From [Clostridium] aminophilum DSM 10710 (lineage in GTDB: Bacteria; Bacillota; Clostridia; Lachnospirales; Lachnospiraceae), in NCBI RefSeq assembly GCF_000711825.1, contig NZ_JONJ01000014.1:35712-99711 (forward strand): a DNA stretch of 64,000 nucleotides. The letters run 5' to 3'. Position numbers and translations under genes: made by a program. Position 1 is the first letter of the stretch, and each line of letters starts with the position of its first letter. Below are positions 52,630-61,410 of the stretch, piece after piece. The notes below the pieces were generated by a model. The model was not told the DNA's origin. It made no database searches and saw only the letters and a program-made list of their open reading frames with translations.

Positions 52630-53496
52630 ATGACCATTATGCCGGAAGAGAGAGCAAAGATACTGGTTGAGGCGCTTCCGTATATTCAGGAATATACCGG
52701 ACAGATCATTGTTGTAAAATACGGCGGAAACGCCATGACAAGCGAAGAACTGAAGCAGGATGTCATCAAGGACATCGTCCTTCTGAACATGCTGGGTATT
52801 CATGTCGTTCTCGTGCACGGGGGCGGCCCGGAAATTTCTGCGATGCTGAAGAAGATCGGACATGAGTCGAAGTTCATCAACGGACTCCGATACACCGATC
52901 AGGTGACCATGGACATTGTTCAGCAGATTCTCTGCGGAAAAGTCAATAAGAATCTGGTCAGCCTTCTGGACAAGGCAGGCGGCCACGGCGTGGGTCTCGG
53001 CGGCATGGACGGCGGTCTCTTCCGCGCAGTGAAGAAGGTGGATCCGGACGGAACCGACTACGGCCAGGTCGGCGATATTGTGGAGGTTCATCCGGAGATT
53101 GTGACCGATCTTCTGGCAAAGGGCTATATTCCGGTTGTGTCTTCGGTAGCCGCGGGCATGAATGATGACGAGAATTTCAATATCAATGCCGATACCGCAG
53201 CGGAAAAGCTTGCCGTTGCACTCCATGCAAAGAAACTCATTCTTCTCACGGATGTCAAGGGCCTTCTCCGTGACCCGAAGGACGACAGCACTCTGATCCC
53301 GGAACTGAAAGTATCGCAGGTTCCGGCGCTGATCACGCAGGGTATCATTTCCGGCGGAATGATCCCGAAAGTGGACTGCTGCGTCGAAGCGGTCCGTCAG
53401 GGTGTCGAGAGAGCCAATATTCAAGACGGCCGTGTGCCGCATTCCATCCTGATCGAGCTTCTCAGCTCCGAGGGTGTCGGAACCATGTTCTCATAA
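52630..53496 (+). CDS. argB: Acetylglutamate kinase
   Basis: 288 residues of the amino acid kinase fold. Lys30 is in VVKYGGNAM. The second glycine loop is VLVHGGGPEISAMLKKIG, and the N-acetylglutamate site is NGLRYTD. Later come NINADTAAEKLAVALHAKKLILLTDVKGLL and GGMIPKVDCCVEAV. The N-terminal helix extension seen in arginine-inhibited hexamers seems present in short form (residues 3-20), so feedback inhibition is plausible. AGGAGGAAA precedes the ATG. An 86-base spacer follows argC. Confidence 0.96.
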   Translation: MTIMPEERAKILVEALPYIQEYTGQIIVVKYGGNAMTSEELKQDVIKDIVLLNMLGIHVVLVHGGGPEISAMLKKIGHESKFINGLRYTDQVTMDIVQQILCGKVNKNLVSLLDKAGGHGVGLGGMDGGLFRAVKKVDPDGTDYGQVGDIVEVHPEIVTDLLAKGYIPVVSSVAAGMNDDENFNINADTAAEKLAVALHAKKLILLTDVKGLLRDPKDDSTLIPELKVSQVPALITQGIISGGMIPKVDCCVEAVRQGVERANIQDGRVPHSILIELLSSEGVGTMFS

Positions 53497-53527
53497 GCGC
53501 ATAAGAGGGAAAAGGGGGAGAATAACG

Positions 53528-54715
53528 ATGAGTTTTCAGGAAATCAAAGATCGCGAGGCAACCTATGTCATGCAGACTTACGGCCGTTTTCCGGTGTGCT
53601 TCGATCACGGTGACGGCGCGGTTCTCGTGGACGTCGACGGAAAAGAGTATGTGGATCTGACCAGCGGCATCGGCGTAAACTGTCTCGGCTACCACAATCC
53701 GAAGGTGACGGCGGCGGTGACGGAGCAGGCGAACAAGCTGATGCATGTCTCCAACCTTTATTATACCGAGCCGATGATCAACGCGGCGGAAAAACTGGTG
53801 AAGGCGACCGGTATGTCCCGGGTGTTCTTCGGAAACTCGGGCGCGGAGGCGAACGAGGGAATGATCAAGATTGCCCGGAAGTATTCCCATGACAAATACG
53901 GTGACGGCCGAAGCAAGATCGTGACACTGGTCAATTCCTTCCACGGGCGCACCATCACCACACTGAAGGCGACCGGTCAGGATCATTTCCACCAGAATTT
54001 CTTCCCGTTTACCGAGGGCTTCGATTATGCGGAGGCAAATGATCTCGAGGACCTGAAGAAAAAGGCCGGGAAAGATACCTGCGGTGTGATGATGGAGCTG
54101 ATTCAGGGTGAATCCGGCGTCCGCCCTCTGAATGCGGACTACGTGAAGGCGGCCTGCGAGTTCTGCCGTGAAAATGATATTCTTTTTATGGTCGATGAGG
54201 TTCAGACCGGAATCGGAAGAAGCGGAGCGCTGTTCTCATTCCAGAAGTTCGGCGTTACGCCGGATGTGGTCAGCATGGCAAAGGGACTCGGCGGCGGTCT
54301 TCCCATCGGAGCGGTCATGGTCGGCGAAAAGTGTGCCGACGTTCTCGGCAAGGGGGATCACGGAAGTACCTTCGGCGGAAGCCCGATGAGCTGCGCGGCG
54401 GCGAGTGCTGTTCTGGATGTGGTCACTCAGCCGGAATTCCTTGCGGAAGTGGAGAAAAAGGGCGAATATCTGAAAGATAGCATCCTCTCGATCGGTTCTC
54501 CGGAGATTACGGATGTCCGCGGCATGGGTCTTATGCTCGGAATTGTGTTGAAGAATCCGGAAAACAGGCTTAAAATTGTAGAAGAACTTTTAAACCAGGG
54601 GGTAATGGTTCTGACAGCAGGAACAGATGTCATCCGTCTTCTTCCGCCGCTTGTCATTACCAGAGAGGAAATTGACCGCGCGGTAGCGGTTATGAAAAAG
54701 GTATTCGGATCATGA
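53528..54715 (+). CDS. argD: Acetylornithine aminotransferase
   Basis: 395 residues, a class III PLP aminotransferase. It has DLTSGIGVNCLGYHNPKV, FFGNSGAEANEGMIKIARKYS, FHGRTITTLKATGQ, LFMVDEVQTGIGRSG, and SMAKGLGGGLPIGA with PLP Lys252. GSTFGGSPMSCAAASAVLDV closes the substrate site. It interconverts N-acetylglutamate semialdehyde and N-acetylornithine. I start at the ATG at 53528 behind AAGGGGGAG; an upstream in-frame extension overlaps argB. The stop overlaps the argF start as ATGA. Confidence 0.96.
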   Translation: MSFQEIKDREATYVMQTYGRFPVCFDHGDGAVLVDVDGKEYVDLTSGIGVNCLGYHNPKVTAAVTEQANKLMHVSNLYYTEPMINAAEKLVKATGMSRVFFGNSGAEANEGMIKIARKYSHDKYGDGRSKIVTLVNSFHGRTITTLKATGQDHFHQNFFPFTEGFDYAEANDLEDLKKKAGKDTCGVMMELIQGESGVRPLNADYVKAACEFCRENDILFMVDEVQTGIGRSGALFSFQKFGVTPDVVSMAKGLGGGLPIGAVMVGEKCADVLGKGDHGSTFGGSPMSCAAASAVLDVVTQPEFLAEVEKKGEYLKDSILSIGSPEITDVRGMGLMLGIVLKNPENRLKIVEELLNQGVMVLTAGTDVIRLLPPLVITREEIDRAVAVMKKVFGS

Positions 54716-55659
54716 ACAATCTGTTAAGACTTGTGGACTGCACTCCGGAAGAGATCACACAGATTCTCGATCTTGCGGATCAGCTGAAGTATGAGAGCAG
54801 ACACGACATTGCACACACGAGATTGTCCGGAAAATCACTCGGACTGATCTTCCATACGGCGTCCACCCGAACGAGAGTTTCTTTTGAGACCGGCATTTAT
54901 CAGCTGGGCGGTCAGTCACAGTATCTGTCCGCGGACGACATGCAGATTTTTAACGGGGAACCGGTTCAGGACACGGCCAGGACACTTTCCCGTTATCTGA
55001 GCGGGGTGGTCATCCGCACGAGAAAGCAGCAGGAACTGGAAGAGTTTGCGAAATACAGCACGGTACCGATCATCAACGGCATGACGGATCTCGCGCATCC
55101 GTGTCAGGTTCTGGCTGATCTCATGACCATTCGCGAAAAATACGGTGTGCTGAACGGTCTGAAAGCCGCGTATGTCGGCTCCGGCAACAATGTCTGCAAT
55201 TCTTTTATCGTCGGCGCATTGAAAATGGGCATGAAGGTAAGCGTTGCGACTCCGCCGGGATACGGACCGGACAATGCTGCAAAGAATTTTGCAAAGGGCA
55301 ATCCGGACTGTGAGTACTCCTATTCTCCGACGGAAGCGGTAAAGGATGCCGACGTCGTGGTGACCGGATCGCTCCTTCCGCCGGGGGAGAAGGCCTCCAC
55401 TGTTCAGATGCAGAAAGTCTTCCGCGGATTTACCGTCAGCGAGCATATGCTTTCCGCCGCAAAACCGGATGTGCTGCTTCAGCACAGTCTGCCGGCCAAC
55501 CGCGGATTTGAGATCACGGAAGAGACCTTTGAGAAACATTCGGAAGAGATCTTTGAGGAGGCGGAGAACCGCCTTCACGTGCAGAAGGCCGTGATGGTTC
55601 TTCTGATGGGACGGGGAGCCGGAAAATCCGAGCCGATGAAGAAAGAAAAATTCGAGTAA
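54712..55659 (+). CDS. argF: Ornithine carbamoyltransferase
   Basis: 315 residues. The carbamoyl phosphate loop is STRTR (51-55). Other motifs are GGQSQYLSADDMQIFNGEPV, DLAHPCQVLADLMTI with the HPCQ signature, and QHSLPANRGFEIT near the C-terminus, equivalent to the HCLPxxR ornithine motif. It makes citrulline from ornithine. It overlaps argD by four bases and is the last gene of the operon. The operon has argG, H, C, B, D and F, but no argJ or argA, so the acetyl donor step must be encoded elsewhere. Confidence 0.95.
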   Translation: MNNLLRLVDCTPEEITQILDLADQLKYESRHDIAHTRLSGKSLGLIFHTASTRTRVSFETGIYQLGGQSQYLSADDMQIFNGEPVQDTARTLSRYLSGVVIRTRKQQELEEFAKYSTVPIINGMTDLAHPCQVLADLMTIREKYGVLNGLKAAYVGSGNNVCNSFIVGALKMGMKVSVATPPGYGPDNAAKNFAKGNPDCEYSYSPTEAVKDADVVVTGSLLPPGEKASTVQMQKVFRGFTVSEHMLSAAKPDVLLQHSLPANRGFEITEETFEKHSEEIFEEAENRLHVQKAVMVLLMGRGAGKSEPMKKEKFE

Positions 55660-55665
55660 TGTGAG

Positions 55666-55705
55666 AAGCAGGTGTCCGAATCATCATCGGGCATCTGCTT
55701 TTTTT
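55666..55705 (+). terminator. Terminator of the arginine operon
   Basis: A 13-bp stem with one or two wobble or mismatched pairs (55666-55678 with 55688-55700) is followed by seven T residues. Confidence 0.88.
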
Positions 55706-55774
55706 ATTTCACAGGAAATTTCTCCGAAATTCCCTATGAAACAATAACGCTCCGTGAGGATGCACACGACGCTG
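55706..55774. repeat. Dispersed intergenic repeat, copy B
   Basis: The same layout as 42205-42273: an inverted head GGAAATTTCTCCGAAATTCC, then CGCTCCGTGAGGATGCACAC and CGCTG. Both full copies start right after a terminator T run. Confidence 0.85.
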
Positions 55775-55957
55775 AGCGGAAGCGCGCCGCCACGATCTAT
55801 TTGTCAGAAAATATTCAGGATATGAACATGGAGTTTTTGGAAAAATAGAGTACAATTAATCTGTCACATGGCAAATGCGGGAAATAACTGTGTCTGTCAT
55901 AAAAAATTCCGGAGAAAGAACATTAAAGAGAACGGCAGAAGGAAGAGGAGGACCGAT

Positions 55958-57343
55958 ATGGGACTGATTCAGGTTGCAGCTGCTTCAGCGGGAACGGTGT
56001 TGGCAGACCAGTGGAAAGAGTATTTTTACTGTCCGTCACTTGACAACGATACATTAGCGGTAAAGGGACAGGTCAGACAGCAGAAGAGGGCATTCAACAC
56101 AAAACGAACCGATAATATCATTTCGCAGGGATCCATTGTCACGGTCAATGACGGTCAGTGCATGATCATCGTCGATCAGGGCGAGATTGTGGAGATCTGT
56201 GCGGAGCCGGGCGCGTTTCAGTATGATCAGTCCACGGAGCCGAGTATCTTTTACGGTAATCTGAAAGAGAGCGTCAGGGAAAGCTTTCGACGCTTCGCGC
56301 ACCGCGTCGGCTTCGGCGGCGATACGGGGAACGATCAGAGAGTGTACTATTTCAACACCAAAGATATTATCGGAAACAAATACGGCACGGCGACGCCGAT
56401 CCCGTTCCGCGTGGTGGACCGCAACATCGGACTGGATATGGATATCGCGATCCGTTGCCACGGAGAATATGCGTTCCGCATCACGGATCCGATCCTCTTC
56501 TACAAGAATATCTGCGGCAATGTTGAGAATGACTATACGAAAGACCGGATCGAATCCCAGATGCGCAGTGAACTTTTGACCGCGCTGCAGCCGGCATTCG
56601 CGAGAATTTCGGAGATGGGTGTCCGTTACAGTGCAGTTCCGGCGCATTCCATGGAGCTTGGCAGAGCGCTGGATCAGGAGCTGACGGAGAACTGGGGCGG
56701 ACACTACGGAATCTCCATCACGGCGATCGGCGTCAATTCCATCACTGCTTCCGAGGAGGATGAGAAGACCATCAAGGAGCTGCAGAAGAATGCCGTTCTC
56801 TCCAATCCGGCGATGGCCGCGGCGCATCTGACGGCTGCGCAGGCGGACGCAATGAAAGCGGCCGCCGCCAACACATCAGCCGGACCGATGATGGCCTTTG
56901 CCGGGATGAATATGGCCAATATGGCCGGCGGGATGAATGCGGGAAGTCTGTTCGGAATGGCGGCACAGCAGCAGGCCGCGGCACAGCAGCAGGCCGCAGC
57001 ACAGCAGGCAGCGGCGCAGAGCGCACCGTCCGGGGCGGCCCCCGCACCGGCAGCATCCAATGCGGCTTCCTGGGACTGTGAATGCGGGCATAAGGGGAAT
57101 ACCGGAAAATTCTGTTCGGAGTGCGGAAAAGAGAGACCGCAGACGGGAGAACTGTTCTGGACCTGCTCCTGCGGCGCAAAAAACAAGGGCAGATTCTGTT
57201 CCGAGTGCGGCAAGGCAAAACCGGCCGGGATACCGCAGTATCGCTGCGATAAATGCGGCTGGGAGCCGGAAGATCCGACCAGGCCGCCGAAGTTCTGCCC
57301 GAACTGCGGGGACCCGTTTGATGACGGCGATATTGTCAGATGA
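55958..57343 (+). CDS. SPFH-domain protein with C-terminal zinc ribbons (YdjI-like)
   Basis: 461 residues. The N-terminal SPFH/virion-core-like domain (about 1-280) begins MGLIQVAAASAGTVLADQWKEYF and contains IISQGSIVTVNDGQCMIIVDQGEIVEI. An Ala/Gln-rich linker (about 330-380, AAQQQAAAQQQAAAQQAA) follows. Three zinc-ribbon-like modules close the protein, with paired CxC/CxxC motifs (CECGHKGN and FCSECGKE, CSCGAKNK and FCSECGKA, CDKCGWEP and FCPNCGDP). It probably forms a membrane-associated oligomeric scaffold. AAGAGGAGG precedes the ATG. It is paired with a zinc-ribbon membrane protein 17 bases downstream, as in Bacillus ydjG-ydjI. Confidence 0.88.
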   Translation: MGLIQVAAASAGTVLADQWKEYFYCPSLDNDTLAVKGQVRQQKRAFNTKRTDNIISQGSIVTVNDGQCMIIVDQGEIVEICAEPGAFQYDQSTEPSIFYGNLKESVRESFRRFAHRVGFGGDTGNDQRVYYFNTKDIIGNKYGTATPIPFRVVDRNIGLDMDIAIRCHGEYAFRITDPILFYKNICGNVENDYTKDRIESQMRSELLTALQPAFARISEMGVRYSAVPAHSMELGRALDQELTENWGGHYGISITAIGVNSITASEEDEKTIKELQKNAVLSNPAMAAAHLTAAQADAMKAAAANTSAGPMMAFAGMNMANMAGGMNAGSLFGMAAQQQAAAQQQAAAQQAAAQSAPSGAAPAPAASNAASWDCECGHKGNTGKFCSECGKERPQTGELFWTCSCGAKNKGRFCSECGKAKPAGIPQYRCDKCGWEPEDPTRPPKFCPNCGDPFDDGDIVR

Positions 57344-57360
57344 TCGGATGAGGTAGATCA

Positions 57361-58515
57361 ATGGATGAGACCAGAATGACGACGGAGGCTTCCGGCGGAT
57401 CCCCGGATGAGGGATATGAAGAGCCGAAGGAGGCCAGACAGGTCGAAGAGTCAAATAAAAAATGTCCGCAGTGCGGAGCTCCTCTGATCTTTGATCCGAA
57501 GAGTTCCCGTCTGAAATGTGAGTTCTGCGGCTATGAAGAAGAGATAGAAGAAGATCGGGAACCGGACCGGCCGGAAGTGCTTGATTTTGAGCATTCGGAG
57601 GAAACGGCTTCCACGGACTGGGGACTGGAGACGAGAACCGTTGTCTGCCGTTCCTGCGGCGCGAGAAGTGTCTATGATGTCAATGCCATCGCGCAGGTCT
57701 GCCCGTACTGCGGAAGCACGCAGATCGTGGAAGCCGGCGATGCGGAGCAGAATGTGATGGCTCCGGGCGGCGTGATTCCGTTCGGCATCGCCCGGAAGGA
57801 GGCGGCAGGACGGTTTACAAGGTGGATCAACGGAAAACTGTTCTGCCCGACGCAGGCGAAGCAGAGCGCGCGTCCGGACGCGTTTCAGGGCGTGTATCTC
57901 CCGTACTGGTCCTTTGACGCCGATTCCCACTCAGTTTACACCGGCCGATACGGGAGAGAGCGGACCGTGCATAGCTCGGACGGAAAAAAGACACAGGTTG
58001 TGGTGGACTGGCATTCGACACGCGGCGAATTCTCCCTCCCGGTCCGGGATCAGATCGTCTGCGCATCGACTAAAAACAGTCAGGCGATGATCCGCGGGGT
58101 AGAACCGTTCCGGATGGAAGAGGCGGTGGTTTACAAGCCGGATTATCTTGCGGGATTTACGGCGGAGCGTTATACCGTCCGCATGAAGGATGCGTGGACT
58201 GAGGCAAAGGATATCCTTGAATCCAGAATGCGGAGCGAAGCGGCGGGGCGGATCCGGAGCCAGCATGTCTGTGACCGTGCGGAGGTCACCTCGATCCGGA
58301 CGGATTATTCCGGGATCGGCTACCGTTATATTTTACTTCCGGTCTGGATGTCATCCTTCCGCTACGGCGATAAAGTATACCGCTTTGTGGTCAACGGACA
58401 GACGGGCCGCGTCAGCGGCGACACGCCGGTTTCGGCTCTTCGCGTCGCAGCCGCGATTCTGATCGGTCTGGCCGTTGCATTCATTCTCTACTATCTGATC
58501 AACGGCGGTTTCTGA
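57361..58515 (+). CDS. Zinc-ribbon protein with C-terminal membrane helix (YdjG-like)
   Basis: 384 residues. There are two N-terminal zinc ribbons: CPQCGAPLIFDPKSSRLKCE with FCGYEE, and VCRSCGARSVYD with VCPYCGSTQ. An acidic segment lies between them. A long beta-rich middle (about 140-345) contains GVYLPYWSFDADSHSVYTGR and LLPVWMSSFRYGDKVYRFVVNGQTGRVSG. A terminal helix (about 358-380) anchors it to the membrane. The family is linked with SPFH proteins and PspA-type stress responses in Bacillus, but no pspA-like gene is visible here. Its function is unknown beyond that context. Confidence 0.85.
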   Translation: MDETRMTTEASGGSPDEGYEEPKEARQVEESNKKCPQCGAPLIFDPKSSRLKCEFCGYEEEIEEDREPDRPEVLDFEHSEETASTDWGLETRTVVCRSCGARSVYDVNAIAQVCPYCGSTQIVEAGDAEQNVMAPGGVIPFGIARKEAAGRFTRWINGKLFCPTQAKQSARPDAFQGVYLPYWSFDADSHSVYTGRYGRERTVHSSDGKKTQVVVDWHSTRGEFSLPVRDQIVCASTKNSQAMIRGVEPFRMEEAVVYKPDYLAGFTAERYTVRMKDAWTEAKDILESRMRSEAAGRIRSQHVCDRAEVTSIRTDYSGIGYRYILLPVWMSSFRYGDKVYRFVVNGQTGRVSGDTPVSALRVAAAILIGLAVAFILYYLINGGF

Positions 58516-58604
58516 CCGAAACAGGTTATATTTCCGCTGCAAACTGTACAAAAATACGGTGCGGAGTGAATATTGCGGTGTAAATTTGTTGAAATCATAT
58601 CTGA

Positions 58605-58632
58605 TTGACAAGAATTTGACGTATGTTATAAT
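58605..58632 (+). promoter_or_regulatory. Promoter of the rex operon
   Basis: TTGACA (58605) and TATAAT (58627) are 16 bp apart. The leader (about 58640-58795) contains a GAAACACG/CGCGTTTC hairpin (58659-58679). No clear Rex operator was found. Confidence 0.75.
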
Positions 58633-58795
58633 CAAAACTGACTAATCAGAGACGAGACGAAACACGCTTCGCGCGTTTCAATTCGTGATCGCGGCAGTCG
58701 CCGGCAACGCTTGCGGGTACGGGCGCTTGCGGGGGGCCGCAAAAATCAAAGTCTGTATGTCCGGGAATGATTTTGACAGAGAGAAGGTTTTAAAA

Positions 58796-59476
58796 GTGGA
58801 GCAGCAGAAAACGATTTCAAAGGCGGTAATTACCAGACTTCCGCGGTATTACCGGTATCTTGGAGAACTGATCGAAGAAGGGGTTGAACGGATTTCTTCC
58901 AATGATCTCAGTGTGCGGATGAAGGTTACAGCTTCCCAGATCCGTCAGGATCTTAACAATTTCGGCGGGTTCGGGCAGCAGGGATACGGTTACAATGTAA
59001 AGTATCTGTACTCGGAGATTGCCAAGATTCTCGGAATCGACCGCCAGCACAATCTGATCATCATCGGTGCCGGGAACCTCGGACAGGCGATTGCCAATTA
59101 TGCGAACTTTGAAAAACGTGGTTTTGTGCTGAAGGGAATGTTTGACGTGAACCCGCGCCTGGTGGGGCTTGTGGTCCGCGGCGTGGAAATTCGAGGAATC
59201 GATGATCTGGAAAACTTTATCCATGAGAATAACGTTCAGATCGCAGCGCTCACGATTCCGAAATCGAAAGCGGCGGAGATTGCACAGAGACTGGTGAATT
59301 CGGGCATTAAGGCAATCTGGAATTTTGCCCATGTGGATCTTCAGGTTCCGGATGATGTCGTTGTCGAGAATGTTCATTTGTCAGAGAGCCTGATGCGTCT
59401 TTCCTATCGCGTCTGTTCGCTTCAGGACAAGATGAAGCAGGAAGCCGAAACGCTTCGAGAGATGGAAAATCAATGA
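58796..59476 (+). CDS. rex: Redox-sensing transcriptional repressor Rex
   Basis: 226 residues from a GTG start behind AGAGAAGG. The N-terminal winged helix starts TISKAVITRLPRYYRYL and includes SNDLSVRMKVTASQIRQDLNNFG. The Rossmann domain has LIIIGAGNLGQAIANY for NADH binding, then MFDVNPRLVG and a swapped C-terminal helix. Rex represses fermentation and anaerobic genes when NADH is low. Upstream ATGs (58757, 58685) give an unusual extension without a ribosome binding site. It overlaps acpS by four bases. Confidence 0.95.
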   Translation: MEQQKTISKAVITRLPRYYRYLGELIEEGVERISSNDLSVRMKVTASQIRQDLNNFGGFGQQGYGYNVKYLYSEIAKILGIDRQHNLIIIGAGNLGQAIANYANFEKRGFVLKGMFDVNPRLVGLVVRGVEIRGIDDLENFIHENNVQIAALTIPKSKAAEIAQRLVNSGIKAIWNFAHVDLQVPDDVVVENVHLSESLMRLSYRVCSLQDKMKQEAETLREMENQ

Positions 59477-59844
59477 TTGCTGGAATCGGAATCGATACAA
59501 CAGAGATAGAACGTATGGAACATGCCTGCCGGAGGGAGACCTTTGTTTCGCATGTCTTTACGGAGAATGAGCGCCGACAGGCCGGGGGCAGCAGCTCGCG
59601 GCTTGCCGGCGATTTTGCGGTAAAAGAAGCGGTTTCCAAAGCGCTCGGGACCGGATTTCGGAACTTCGGACCGACGGACATCGAGGCACTCCGCGATGAA
59701 CTCGGCGCACCGTACTGCGTTCTCTACGGAAAAGCAAAGGAACGCGCGGACAGCCTCGGTATCGTCCGGATTCATGTTTCTATTACCAATACAAAGACGG
59801 AGGCGACTGCGTTTGCGGTCGCGGAAAGGCAGGATCAGCCATGA
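59473..59844 (+). CDS. acpS: Holo-[acyl-carrier-protein] synthase
   Basis: 123 residues. It begins MIAGIGIDTTEIERM, with the Mg/CoA-binding Asp8, and has FTENERRQA and LAGDFAVKEAVSKALGTGF, the second conserved motif (the family consensus has RFAAKEA). It ends with HVSITNTKTEATAFAVAE (family: SHD or SIT variants). It transfers phosphopantetheine from CoA to acyl carrier protein. The arm AGGSSSRLAGDFAVKEA differs at one position (FAVKEA for FAAKEA). It overlaps rex and the downstream nnr gene by four bases each. Confidence 0.93.
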   Translation: MIAGIGIDTTEIERMEHACRRETFVSHVFTENERRQAGGSSSRLAGDFAVKEAVSKALGTGFRNFGPTDIEALRDELGAPYCVLYGKAKERADSLGIVRIHVSITNTKTEATAFAVAERQDQP

Positions 59845-61373
59845 GACATCTTGTTACCGGTGCTCAGATGAAAGAAATTGACGCGCATGCGATCCGCGAA
59901 ATCGGAATCCCTTCGCTGGTTTTGATGGAGCGGGCCGCGCTTTCCTGCTGTGACTGTGCGGAGAAGACATTTCCGGAATGTTTCCGCAGAGAGCGGAAAC
60001 AGCCGCTTCTGATTCTGGCGGGAACCGGCAATAACGGTGCGGACGGTGTGGCGATGGCCCGAATCTGGACGCTTCGGGGATATGAGACCGCCATCGTCAC
60101 GGTGGGCGATCCGTCAAGGTATACCCCGGAGATGCAGGAACAGCTGGACATTGCGGACCGGCTTGGCATTCCGGTTACCGCGTGGAATGATTTTGAGGGC
60201 GGAGAATTTATCCTTGCCGTGGATGCGCTCTTCGGCGTCGGTCTTTCCCGGAATGTGGAGGGAGACTTTGCGGATGCGGTCTCGTACCTGAACGCGAGAA
60301 ACAGCGGGACGGTTGTCGCGGTGGATCTTCCGAGCGGCGTGGACAGCAGAACCGGAGCCATACTCGGCAGTGCGGTCCGCGCGGATCTGACCGTCACCTT
60401 CGGACTTGAGAAGACCGGTATGGTGTTCTATCCGGGGCACGGACTCTGCGGACGGATCGAGATCGCGGACATCGGATTCCCGGAATATAACGGATATTCC
60501 GGCGACCGCTTCTTTGCATACGATGCGGAGGATCTTCACCGGATCCCGCCGAGAAAAGCGGATTCGCACAAGGGAACCTACGGTAAGGTTCTGATCGCGG
60601 CAGGCTCGGAGGGAATGTGCGGAGCAGCATATTTTGCGGCGCTTGCGGCGTACCGGACCGGTGCGGGACTTGTTCGCCTCTTTACGGTGCGGGCCAATGT
60701 GCCGGTTCTTCAGACCCTTCTTCCGGAGGCGATCATTACCGCTTACGATCCGGAAGAGGCGATGGAGGAACCGGAAAACTTCCGGAAGATGGCGGAAGAA
60801 GCCTGCGAGTGGGCATCCGTGATCGTCCTCGGCCCGGGGCTCGGGACCGGAAGACATGTGGAGAAGCTTCTTCAGCACATTCTTCTGAGCGCGTATGTTC
60901 CGATTATTCTTGACGCCGACGGACTGAATGCGGTGGCGGAATATCCGCACCTTGCCGGGTATTTTACGGAAAATGTCATCATTACGCCCCATATCGGCGA
61001 GATGACGCGACTTACCGATCTGGATGCTGCGGAGATCAAGCGGGATCCGGTCAAATGTGCGAAAGAGTACAGTGAGGAGCACGGCGTAATCTGCGTACTG
61101 AAGGATTCCGTGACGGTGGTTGCCCGGCATGACGGAAATGTATTTCTCGGCGACAGCGGCAGCGGGGCCATGGCGAAGGGAGGCAGCGGCGATGTGCTTG
61201 CGGGAACCATCGCGGGGCTGGCGGCGCTTGACCTCGAACTTGACGATGCCGCCTGCCTTGGAGTATATATACACGGAAAAGCCGGAACACTTGCCGGAAT
61301 CGAAAAGGGAGAGCACTCGGTGCTTGCCACGGAGATAGCGGACCGGCTGATGAGATCATTTACTGCTTCATGA
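59841..61373 (+). CDS. nnr: Bifunctional NAD(P)H-hydrate epimerase / ADP-dependent dehydratase
   Basis: 510 residues in two domains. The N-terminal YjeF-type epimerase (about 1-215) has ILAGTGNNGADGVAMARIW and ALFGVGLSRNVEGDF. The C-terminal ribokinase-like dehydratase (about 225-505) has KGTYGKVLIAAGSEGMCGAAYFAA, ITPHIGEMTRL and AKGGSGDVLAGTIAGLAAL. It repairs damaged hydrated NADH and NADPH. It directly follows acpS with a four-base overlap, a common pairing in Firmicutes. Confidence 0.95.
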   Translation: MRHLVTGAQMKEIDAHAIREIGIPSLVLMERAALSCCDCAEKTFPECFRRERKQPLLILAGTGNNGADGVAMARIWTLRGYETAIVTVGDPSRYTPEMQEQLDIADRLGIPVTAWNDFEGGEFILAVDALFGVGLSRNVEGDFADAVSYLNARNSGTVVAVDLPSGVDSRTGAILGSAVRADLTVTFGLEKTGMVFYPGHGLCGRIEIADIGFPEYNGYSGDRFFAYDAEDLHRIPPRKADSHKGTYGKVLIAAGSEGMCGAAYFAALAAYRTGAGLVRLFTVRANVPVLQTLLPEAIITAYDPEEAMEEPENFRKMAEEACEWASVIVLGPGLGTGRHVEKLLQHILLSAYVPIILDADGLNAVAEYPHLAGYFTENVIITPHIGEMTRLTDLDAAEIKRDPVKCAKEYSEEHGVICVLKDSVTVVARHDGNVFLGDSGSGAMAKGGSGDVLAGTIAGLAALDLELDDAACLGVYIHGKAGTLAGIEKGEHSVLATEIADRLMRSFTAS

Positions 61374-61410
61374 GAACTTCATGAGGATGTTTTAAAGGAC
61401 GGGAAGAGAA

